From assembly GCA_018401465.1 (NCBI GenBank), contig JAGYKE010000005.1:248001-312000 (forward strand): a stretch of 64,000 nt of DNA. Direction: 5' to 3'. This DNA is from Aestuariivita sp. GTDB lineage: Bacteria; Pseudomonadota; Alphaproteobacteria; Rhodobacterales; Rhodobacteraceae. Both the position numbers and the translations under genes were made by a program. Within the stretch, counting starts at the first letter, position 1; the number at the start of each line of letters is the position of its first letter. Positions 57,073 to 64,000 of the stretch are shown one piece after another. A model generated the notes under the pieces. That model was not told the origin of the DNA. It made no database searches and was given only the letters and a program-made list of their open reading frames with translations.

Positions 57073-58584
57073 TCAAAACCCGAACCCCAACTGCCGCGGA
57101 TCGCTCTTGACCCGCCGCGCCTTCGGTTCCCGGTCGTTGACAAAGCGGCCCTCGCGGTCCTTGCGCGAGGCGTGCTTTTCGATAACCCGCGCCGCCTCCA
57201 CCCGGAACGCGCCCCCCTTGCGCACCGCCCAGACCCGGTCGCGCGCCGCCCGCGCTGCCTCGGCCAGATCGACCACCGGCGCGGGGTAGCGCAGCCGCGA
57301 CGCCCCCTCCCACAACCACGGCTCGTGCAGGAACCGGTCGGGCACCGCGTCCAGTTCCGGCAGCCAGGCCCGCGTGAAGACGCAAGCAGGGTCCTGATCA
57401 TGCCCCTGCTTCACCGGGTTGTAGATGCGCACCGTGTTCATCCCCGTCGTGCCCGACTGCATCTGCACCTGTGACCAGTGAATGCCGGGTTCGTAATCGG
57501 TGAAGGCGCGCGCCAGATGCAGCCCCGTGCGCCGCCAGTCCAGCCACAGGTGATAGGACGCAAACGACATCACCATCGACCGCATCCGGAAATTCAGCCA
57601 TCCCGTCGCATCCAGATACCGCATGCAGGCATCGACGAAGGGCACGCCGGTCTCGCCCTTCTCCCACGCCTCGCGCAGGACCACGTCGCCGCCGCGCAGC
57701 CCCTCATAGGCCCGATGCAGGCAGCGGTGCTCCAACTGCGGCTCATCCTCGAGCTTCTGCATGAAGTGATCCCGCCACGCCAGCCGCGCCTGAAAGCTGG
57801 ACAGCGACCCGGCCCAGCCCGTCCGCGTGCCCTTGACCTCGCGCTGGCGCGCGGCGCCGGCCTGCGCCGCCCCGCGCCCCGACAGGACCCCCAGCGCCAG
57901 ATAGGGCGACAGCCGCGAACAGGCGGCCTCTCCGCTCAGGGGCGAGGACATCGCGCGGCGATAGTCGCGCCCGCGTTCGCTCAGGAAACCGCCCAAGGTG
58001 GCCAAAGCCGCCCCGCGCCCGCCCACCTGCCGCCCCACGCAATCATCGGCCAGAAGGTCGGGCCAGTCCTGCGACGCGGCCTCCGCCCAGCGCACCGCGC
58101 CCACCTCGACCTGCCCTGCCCGCAGGAAGGCATTGCGCCGCGCCGCCCAAACATCGCGCGTGGGCAGGCGGCGCACCACGCCCGATTGCGGCACCTCCTC
58201 CCACGTCACGCCCTGCGCCCGCGCCCATGCCCCCACGGCCCGGTCGCGGGCAAAGGTCCAGCCGTTCCCGGTCTCCTCATGGCTGACCATGTGGCGCGCA
58301 CCCGTCTCGACGCGCAGCGCCTCGAGCACCGCAACCGCATCGCCCGCGCGCAGGCACAACCGCCCGCCCCGTTCCGCAAGACGACGCGACAGGTCGGCCA
58401 CGCAGTCGCGCAGAAACGCAAACTGCCGCCCTGATACGTCGTCCAGTCGCCAGTACTCCGGCTCCACCACATAGACCGGCAGCACCGGGCCGAGCGCGGC
58501 GGCCCGCGCCAGCGCGGGATGATCGTCAAGCCGCAGGTCGCGCTTGAACCAGAGGATCACGGGGGTTTCCATTCCGTCCGACAT
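57073..58584 (-). CDS. Cryptochrome/photolyase family FAD protein
   Basis: 503 residues. The N-terminal photolyase alpha/beta domain reads MSDGMETPVILWFKRDLRLD. The C-terminal FAD domain has LAWRDHFMQKLEDEPQLEHR, GETGVPFVDACMRYLDATGW, LNFRMRSMVMSFASYHLWLD and GIHWSQVQMQSGTTGMNTVR, the typical FAD-pocket phrases. It may repair UV-induced pyrimidine dimers or sense blue light. The subclass is not decided from sequence alone, so I give no phr symbol. It is followed by a DUF2256 gene, a known partner in such loci. Confidence 0.92.
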   Translation of the reverse strand: MSDGMETPVILWFKRDLRLDDHPALARAAALGPVLPVYVVEPEYWRLDDVSGRQFAFLRDCVADLSRRLAERGGRLCLRAGDAVAVLEALRVETGARHMVSHEETGNGWTFARDRAVGAWARAQGVTWEEVPQSGVVRRLPTRDVWAARRNAFLRAGQVEVGAVRWAEAASQDWPDLLADDCVGRQVGGRGAALATLGGFLSERGRDYRRAMSSPLSGEAACSRLSPYLALGVLSGRGAAQAGAARQREVKGTRTGWAGSLSSFQARLAWRDHFMQKLEDEPQLEHRCLHRAYEGLRGGDVVLREAWEKGETGVPFVDACMRYLDATGWLNFRMRSMVMSFASYHLWLDWRRTGLHLARAFTDYEPGIHWSQVQMQSGTTGMNTVRIYNPVKQGHDQDPACVFTRAWLPELDAVPDRFLHEPWLWEGASRLRYPAPVVDLAEAARAARDRVWAVRKGGAFRVEAARVIEKHASRKDREGRFVNDREPKARRVKSDPRQLGFGF

Positions 58585-58670
58585 AGGCGGCCCCGCCCGG
58601 CAGGAAAGCCCGCTTGAAGCCCCGCGCCCTGCGCCCTACCGTCCCAGCCGACAGACGAGGAAGGCCCCCC

Positions 58671-61268
58671 ATGCGCGACCCCGCCCCGACGACCATTCAC
58701 CTGAAGGACTACGCCCCTTTCGGCTGGTGCATCGAACATGTTGACCTCACGTTCGACCTGCACCCGACCGCGACGCGCGTGCACGCGCGCATCGCCTTCC
58801 GCCCCAACCCTGCCACGCAGGACAGAACCTTCTTCCTGCATGGCGAGAACCTGAAGCTCATCCGCGCCGCCATAGACGGGCAGGACATCACCCCCGATCT
58901 GGTCGAAGGCGGTCTCACCTGCCCCGTCCCCGACGCCCCCTTCACATGGGAGGCCGAGGTCGAGATCGATCCGGCAAGCAATACCGCGCTTGAAGGGCTC
59001 TACATGTCGAACGGCATGTATTGCACCCAATGCGAGGCCGAAGGCTTCCGCAAGATCACCTTCTACCCCGACCGGCCCGATGTCATGGCCGTCTTCACCG
59101 TGCGCATCAACGCCCCCCGCGATTCCGTGCCCGAGCTTCTGTCGAACGGAAATGGCGAGAAGTTCGGCGCCGATCTGACCACCGACCCAAAGACGCATTA
59201 CGCCATCTGGCACGATCCCTGGCCGAAACCCGCCTATCTTTTCGCGCTGGTCGCGGGCGATCTGGTCAGCCATGACGACAGCTTCACCACCATGTCGGGC
59301 CGTCACGTGAAGCTCGCCATCTGGGTGCGTCCGGGGGACGAGGACAAATGCGCCTTCGCGATGGAGGCGCTGAAGAAGTCCATGGCATGGGACGAAAAGG
59401 TCTATGGCAGGGAATACGATCTCGACGAATTCAACATCGTCGCGGTCGACGACTTCAACATGGGCGCGATGGAGAACAAGGGGCTGAACATCTTCAACTC
59501 CTCCGCCGTGCTCGCCAGCCCCGAAACCGCGACCGACATGAACTTTGAGCGGATCGAGTCGATCGTCGCGCATGAATATTTCCACAACTGGACCGGCAAC
59601 CGCATCACCTGCCGCGACTGGTTCCAGCTCTGCCTCAAGGAAGGGCTCACCGTCTTCCGCGACAGCCAGTTCACCGCCGACCTGCGCAGCGCGCCCGTCA
59701 AGCGCATCAGCGACGTCATCGACCTGCGCGCCCGCCAGTTCCCCGAAGATCAGGGCCCGCTCTCGCACCCTGTCCGGCCTGAAAGCTTTCAGGAAATCAA
59801 CAATTTCTACACCGCCACCGTCTATGAGAAGGGCGCCGAACTGATCGGCATGCTGAAACGGCTGGTGGGGGATGACGCCTATGCAAAGGCGCTCGACCTC
59901 TATTTCACCCGCCATGACGGGCAGGCCTGCACGATCGAGGACTGGCTGAAGGTCTTCGAGGATGTCACCGGCCGCGACCTCACGCAGTTCAAGCGCTGGT
60001 ATTCGCAGGCGGGCACCCCGCGCCTGAAGGTGGACGAGACGTGGGAGGACGGCACCTACACCCTCACCTTCACGCAAAGCCTGAAACCCGGGCCAACCAC
60101 CCCCGACCCGCAGCCGCAGGTGATCCCCATCAACGTGGGCCTTCTGAACCCCAACGGGGACGAGGTCGTGCCCACCACGATGCTGGAAATGACCGAAGCG
60201 ACCCAAAGCTTCCGCTTCGAAGGCCTCGCCGCGCGCCCCGTGCCTTCGATCCTGCGGGACTTCTCGGCCCCTATGATCCTTGACCGCGACACGACCAGCG
60301 CCGAACGTGCCTTCCTGCTGGCGCATGACACCGACCCCTTCAACCGGTGGGAGGCGGGCCGGTCGCTCGCCCGCGCGACACTCACGCAGATGGCGACATC
60401 TGACGCCGCCCCTGATCCTGCCTATCTTGACGGCATCCTTGCGGTGCTGCGCGACGACAGCCTCGATCCCGCCTACCGCGCGCTGATGCTGGGGCAGCCG
60501 GGTCAGTCCGACCTCGCCGCCTCCATCGCCGAGACGGGCGTGACGCCCGACCCCATGCGCATCTGGACCGCGTCCGAGACGCTGAAAGAGGCGCTGGCCG
60601 ATCATTGCCGGGACGTGCTGCCGGGCCTTTACGCGGGTGCGAAGGTGCAAGGCCCCTACCGCCCCGACGCCCACCAATCGGGCCTGCGCGCGCTGGGCAA
60701 CGCGGTTCTGGGGCTGCTCACGCGCCTCGACGGCGGCGCGCAGGCGGCGACGCAATACGCGCTGGCCGACAACATGACGCTGCAACTGGCAGCCCTCGGC
60801 GCATTGCTGACGGCGGGTTCGGGCGAAGACGAACTCGATGCCTTCTACAGCCAGTGGCAGCATGAACGCCTTGTCATCGACAAATGGTTCATGCTGCAGG
60901 TCGCCCATGCCGAACCGAAGAAGGCCGCCGCCATCGCCGAAGCGCTGACGCGCCATCCCGACTTCACATGGAAGAACCCCAACCGCTTCCGCGCGGTCTT
61001 CGGCGCGCTCGCCATGAACCACGCGGGCTTCCACGCGGCCTCCGGCGCGGGATATGCGCTGATGGCCGACTGGCTGATCCGGCTGGACGCGGTGAACCCG
61101 CAGACGACCGCGCGCATGTGCTCGGCCTTCCAGAGCTGGACGCGCTATGACGCCGACCGACGGGGCCTGATCCGTGCCGCGCTCGGACGGATCATGGCCA
61201 AGGACGGGCTCAGCCGTGACACCCATGAAATGATCAGCCGCATCCTCGCCGCCGGAGAGCCGTCATGA
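58671..61268 (+). CDS. pepN: Aminopeptidase N
   Basis: M1 zinc aminopeptidase of 865 residues that removes N-terminal residues from peptides in the cytoplasm. Motifs: the substrate motif NMGAMENKGLNIFNSSAVL (about 265), the zinc motif VAHEYFHNWTGNRITCRDW (about 305) with the second Glu in LKEGLTVFRDSQF. The long C-terminal helical domain (from about 545) is normal for the E. coli-type enzyme. ATG 58671 has a GACGAGGAAGG ribosome site; the longer frame is not supported. It overlaps the SDR start by four bases (ATGA). Confidence 0.96.
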   Translation: MRDPAPTTIHLKDYAPFGWCIEHVDLTFDLHPTATRVHARIAFRPNPATQDRTFFLHGENLKLIRAAIDGQDITPDLVEGGLTCPVPDAPFTWEAEVEIDPASNTALEGLYMSNGMYCTQCEAEGFRKITFYPDRPDVMAVFTVRINAPRDSVPELLSNGNGEKFGADLTTDPKTHYAIWHDPWPKPAYLFALVAGDLVSHDDSFTTMSGRHVKLAIWVRPGDEDKCAFAMEALKKSMAWDEKVYGREYDLDEFNIVAVDDFNMGAMENKGLNIFNSSAVLASPETATDMNFERIESIVAHEYFHNWTGNRITCRDWFQLCLKEGLTVFRDSQFTADLRSAPVKRISDVIDLRARQFPEDQGPLSHPVRPESFQEINNFYTATVYEKGAELIGMLKRLVGDDAYAKALDLYFTRHDGQACTIEDWLKVFEDVTGRDLTQFKRWYSQAGTPRLKVDETWEDGTYTLTFTQSLKPGPTTPDPQPQVIPINVGLLNPNGDEVVPTTMLEMTEATQSFRFEGLAARPVPSILRDFSAPMILDRDTTSAERAFLLAHDTDPFNRWEAGRSLARATLTQMATSDAAPDPAYLDGILAVLRDDSLDPAYRALMLGQPGQSDLAASIAETGVTPDPMRIWTASETLKEALADHCRDVLPGLYAGAKVQGPYRPDAHQSGLRALGNAVLGLLTRLDGGAQAATQYALADNMTLQLAALGALLTAGSGEDELDAFYSQWQHERLVIDKWFMLQVAHAEPKKAAAIAEALTRHPDFTWKNPNRFRAVFGALAMNHAGFHAASGAGYALMADWLIRLDAVNPQTTARMCSAFQSWTRYDADRRGLIRAALGRIMAKDGLSRDTHEMISRILAAGEPS

Positions 61269-61987
61269 CCCGCAAGACCATCCTCATCACCGGGGCGTCG
61301 GCAGGTATCGGCGCCGCCTGCGCGCGTCTGGCAGCAACGCGGGGATACGACCTGATCCTCGGCTACAACACCGACCGCACAGGCGCCGAAGCCGCCGCTG
61401 CTGAGGCCCGCGCGGCAGGCGCCGACACGCGCATCCTGCAGGCCGATGTGGGTGATCCGGACGCCATCGCCGCCCTCTTCGCGCAGATCCCCCGCCTCGA
61501 CGGGCTCATCAACAACGCAGGGATCGTCGCGCCGACCGCGCGGCTCACCGACATGGACCATGCCCGCCTGCGGCGCATGTTCGACATCAACGTGATCGGC
61601 GCCATGCTGGTGGCGAAGGAAGCGGTCCTGCGGATGCAGGCGGGCGGCGTCATCGTCAACGTCTCCTCGGTCGCCGCGCGGCTGGGATCGGGCAACCAGT
61701 ATCTGGATTACGCCGCATCGAAGGCGGCCATCGACGCCTTCACCAAGGGCCTGAGCGACGAAGTCGCCCCGCAGGGCATCCGTGTCGTCGCCGTCCGCCC
61801 CGGCATCATCGACACCGACATCCATGCCAAGGGGGGCGAACCCGACCGGGCCGACCGCCTTGCCCCGCTTGTGCCGATGAAGCGCAAGGGCCGCACGGAT
61901 GAGGTCGCAGCCACCATCCTCTGGCTGATGTCCACAGAGGCAAGCTACATCACCGGCACCACGCTCGATGTCAGCGGCGGGCGATGA
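61265..61987 (+). CDS. SDR family oxidoreductase
   Basis: 240-residue short-chain dehydrogenase coupled to pepN by ATGA overlap. Cofactor motif ITGASAGIGAACARLAATRG, then NNAGIVAPTARL; catalytic Ser in VNVSSVAARLGSG and Tyr/Lys in YLDYAASKAAIDAFTKGL. The C-terminal PGIIDTDIHAKGGEPDR and YITGTTLDVSGGR are typical of the glucose-dehydrogenase-like branch. NADP(H) or NAD(H) use is not certain. The substrate is unknown. It overlaps the next gene by four bases. Confidence 0.9.
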   Translation: MTRKTILITGASAGIGAACARLAATRGYDLILGYNTDRTGAEAAAAEARAAGADTRILQADVGDPDAIAALFAQIPRLDGLINNAGIVAPTARLTDMDHARLRRMFDINVIGAMLVAKEAVLRMQAGGVIVNVSSVAARLGSGNQYLDYAASKAAIDAFTKGLSDEVAPQGIRVVAVRPGIIDTDIHAKGGEPDRADRLAPLVPMKRKGRTDEVAATILWLMSTEASYITGTTLDVSGGR

Positions 61988-62415
61988 CCGCGCCCTTCGT
62001 CCACCAGACAAGCGGCCGGAACCGCCGCACCATCGCGGTTCTGGTGACGGTCTACGCGGCCCTCGCCTTTGTCCTCGTGTTTCTGCAGGCCGCGCCGTGG
62101 ATCGTGGCGCTTCTGACCCTGCCGACGCTGCCCGCGCTGTGGGATATCGCCACCAACCGCCCCTCGGGCCTGCGGCTGGGGGATGGCAAGCTCAGCTGGT
62201 ATTCCGGCAAACGCCGCTGGGAAATCCCCTTCGACCAGATCGACCACCTGCGCTTCGACACAAGGCTTGATATGTCGGTCAGGGTCAGCGCGGTCACCCC
62301 CGACAGGCAGCGCATCCGCCTCGCCTATGACGCGCTGCCCCATCACCGCGCGCTCGAAGCGGCCGCCATCGCGCAGGGGCTGCGCGTCGAACGGCACCAT
62401 TTCTCGCTGATCTGA
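61984..62415 (+). CDS. Small membrane protein with C-terminal PH-like region
   Basis: 143 residues. Two hydrophobic segments near the N-terminus (IAVLVTVYAALAFVLVFLQA, then PWIVALLTLPTLPALW) are followed by a soluble part with beta-strand character (GLRLGDGKLSWYSGKRRWEI, then IDHLRFDTRLDMSVRVSAV) resembling bacterial PH domains. No name can be given. It is translationally coupled to the SDR (ATGA), so pepN, the SDR and this gene are likely one transcript. Confidence 0.75.
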   Translation: MTAPFVHQTSGRNRRTIAVLVTVYAALAFVLVFLQAAPWIVALLTLPTLPALWDIATNRPSGLRLGDGKLSWYSGKRRWEIPFDQIDHLRFDTRLDMSVRVSAVTPDRQRIRLAYDALPHHRALEAAAIAQGLRVERHHFSLI

Positions 62416-62542
62416 CCCGGTTTTTCCCTGCCGCCGCCATCATGTCGCCGTTTTTCCCCGTCATGATTCGAGCGGTGGTAATCAGTCGTGACCCTTTTTT
62501 GGTGAGGTGACAGCAGTCGGCACAGGTCCAGGACGGACAGAG

Positions 62543-63808
62543 ATGAAAATGGATCTCTCTCTCATTCTCCGCGCATTGCGCCCGGTTCAGGCGCGTCTCA
62601 TGGCGCGGCTGAAGGCCAAACCTGCCGATCCCGCGCCCTTCGCGATCCCCGATCTGCGCCCCGGGAACGCGGCCGAGCACTTGCGGATTCCGGTCTACAC
62701 ACCACCCGATCTGCCCGATGAAACCCAGGTTCTGCACGACGAAGGCCAGTTCCTTGCCCGGCAGGACCGCTGGGGCGATCTGGCCCAGCGCATCCGGCAA
62801 ACCGATCAGCGCCGCATGAAGACGGCTGACTTCATCCCGCTGGCCGACCTTCTTCTGGCAGGTGCCCGCCGCGACGTCGTCGCCGCCGCAGAACACGCGC
62901 TGGCCGACGGCGTCCCGGAACACGACGGCGCCCTCCGCTCGGGTATCGCCCTGCTGGAAGAGGTCCATGACGAATACCCCGACGATTACGCCATCGCGCT
63001 GACGGTGGCGCTCAGCCATATCGATGTCGGCCGGGCCTGGCGCGGTCCCGGTCTGCCGCGCGACCTGCCCGCGTCGCACCGCAGGGCCTTCCAGGCCCAT
63101 TTCGACCGCGCCGCCACGATCCTCGACAGGTTCTGCGGCATCGAACTGAACAGCCCCGCGCTCGCCGCCGCGCGCTGCGCGCTTCTCGACGGGATCCGCG
63201 ACCCCCATCTGCGCGTTGCCGACGATTACGAAGACCTCATCGACCTCGACCCGACCGACCAGCGCCACATGCGCGCCTTGGGCCGTCACCTGCTGCCCAG
63301 CCGCTTCGGCAGCTACGACGCGCTCGAACTCGAAGCACGCCGCACCGCGTCGCGCACGCAGGATATCTGGGGCGACGCCGCCTATGCATGGGTCTATTTC
63401 GACGCGATCACCCACGATCCCGAAGCCTGCGCCCGGATCGACGCCGATTTCTTCGCCGACGGGCTGCGGGACATCCTGCGCCGCCGCCCCGATCAGGCCA
63501 ATGTCAACATGCTCGCCGCCTATTGCGCCGTGGCGCTGGGCACCGCCAAGGACCCGGCCAGCCCCCGCGCCCGCATCAGCGGCTGCGCCGACTGGATCAT
63601 CCGCGACCATCTGCGCGAACTGCATCCGCTGATCTGGGCGCATGCCGCGCAGGGCTTCGACACCGCCCCGCGCGCCCGGTCGCTGCACCGCCTCGCCGAC
63701 CGCGGCCGGGACGAGGCGCTGCGCGTGCTCACCCGTCTGTTCGCAGACGAGATCGCCAAGGGCCACGAAGTCATCTTCACCCCCGACGGGCCGCGCATTC
63801 ACGCCTGA
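62543..63808 (+). CDS. Uncharacterised protein, about 421 residues
   Basis: No family recognised. The product from ATG 62543 (MKMDLSLILRALRPVQARLM) has no signal peptide or membrane span and appears mostly helical, with features such as QFLARQDRWGDLAQRIRQTD and DVVAAAEHALADGVPEHDGA that suggest TPR-like repeats. The 127-bp gap upstream contains two T-rich patches (TTTTTCC) and may hold its promoter. It precedes gatB by 68 bp. The base use is like the surrounding core genes. Confidence 0.8.
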   Translation: MKMDLSLILRALRPVQARLMARLKAKPADPAPFAIPDLRPGNAAEHLRIPVYTPPDLPDETQVLHDEGQFLARQDRWGDLAQRIRQTDQRRMKTADFIPLADLLLAGARRDVVAAAEHALADGVPEHDGALRSGIALLEEVHDEYPDDYAIALTVALSHIDVGRAWRGPGLPRDLPASHRRAFQAHFDRAATILDRFCGIELNSPALAAARCALLDGIRDPHLRVADDYEDLIDLDPTDQRHMRALGRHLLPSRFGSYDALELEARRTASRTQDIWGDAAYAWVYFDAITHDPEACARIDADFFADGLRDILRRRPDQANVNMLAAYCAVALGTAKDPASPRARISGCADWIIRDHLRELHPLIWAHAAQGFDTAPRARSLHRLADRGRDEALRVLTRLFADEIAKGHEVIFTPDGPRIHA

Positions 63809-63876
63809 AACTCTTGCCTGCCCCCGCGCCCTGACCTAGAACCGGGGCCTGTCCCGGACCCGGCAAGGTGCTGCAG

Positions 63877-64000
63877 ATGCTCGACCTGACCTATACCGCC
63901 CCGAAACCCAAGATCATCTCAGGCGCGAAGCACGACTGGGAACTGGTGATCGGCATGGAAGTGCACGCGCAGGTGTCTTCGCGCGCGAAACTGTTCTCGG
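63877..64000 (+). CDS. gatB: Aspartyl/glutamyl-tRNA amidotransferase subunit B, 3' truncated by window edge
   Basis: Only the first 41 codons are present. The translation [20 protein letters not shown] followed by [20 protein letters not shown] matches the conserved opening of GatB, which works with GatA and GatC to amidate mischarged Glu-tRNA(Gln) or Asp-tRNA(Asn). The frame is open at the window end. Confidence 0.93.
   Translation, partial: MLDLTYTAPKPKIISGAKHDWELVIGMEVHAQVSSRAKLFS

Overview
The window is high-GC DNA, densely packed with genes on both strands. Gene content points to an alphaproteobacterium of the Rhodobacteraceae (Roseobacter/Rhodobacter-like): paired dimethylglycine-dehydrogenase-like flavoproteins, peptide ABC importers with fused ATPases, an RTX protein ending in a Hint domain, DUF3422, DUF2256 next to a photolyase, and an aroK-aroB / xerD / CNNM neighbourhood. 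This assignment is from gene content and not from a search. I see no tRNA, rRNA, CRISPR array, insertion sequence or phage gene.

Layout. 1-3.1 kb: the end of a peptide ABC importer (partial permease, then a double-NBD ATPase). 3.1-11.5 kb: housekeeping genes, namely a 50-residue CxxCH microprotein, a lytic transglycosylase, ssb, a site-2 protease, aroK-aroB, a three-gene run ending in xerD, and a CNNM/CorC protein. 11.5-17.7 kb: two divergent ~800-residue FAD/aminomethyltransferase proteins and a DAO-type oxidase, probably for methylated glycines or amines. 17.7-23.9 kb: a DUF985 cupin, anmK, tyrS, a HSD10-like dehydrogenase, an unassigned protein with an Ada-like CxxC half-motif, and a Uup-type ABC-F ATPase.

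23.9-35.6 kb is the most distinctive metabolic block. Four tandem paralogous M20D amidohydrolases, an ArgE-like M20 enzyme and a double-NBD ATPase form one tight minus-strand operon. The matching binding protein and two permeases run divergently on the plus strand. This looks like a split uptake-and-hydrolysis system for peptides or N-acyl amino acids. 35.9-42 kb holds a YeeE/YedE transporter, a DUF3422 protein, the pntAB transhydrogenase with a strong terminator, and a small methyltransferase-like membrane protein. 42.1-45.2 kb holds an SDR, kynU and kynA (tryptophan breakdown). 45.2-48.6 kb holds a TetR regulator divergent from an iorAB-like molybdenum hydroxylase, with a nested palindromic operator between them. 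48.8-51.9 kb holds an RTX-Hint protein and a class-C26 glutamine-hydrolase-type enzyme.

52.0-54.6 kb is a decayed stretch. It has a PAP2-family phosphatase gene with both an in-frame stop and a -1 frameshift, and an internally deleted remnant of a second malate synthase G gene directly after glcG. A further unidentified coding remnant lies between glcG and the intact glcB. 54.6-64 kb holds glcB, DUF2256, a cryptochrome/photolyase, pepN, an SDR, a small membrane protein, an unassigned 421-residue protein and the start of gatB.

A family of GC-rich palindromic repeats with a CCCGGGATATTTGGGG-like core occurs at gene ends (about 0.9, 11.5, 20.6 and 42.9 kb). Two copies share 28 identical bases. 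A head-to-head form of the core lies just upstream of kynU.
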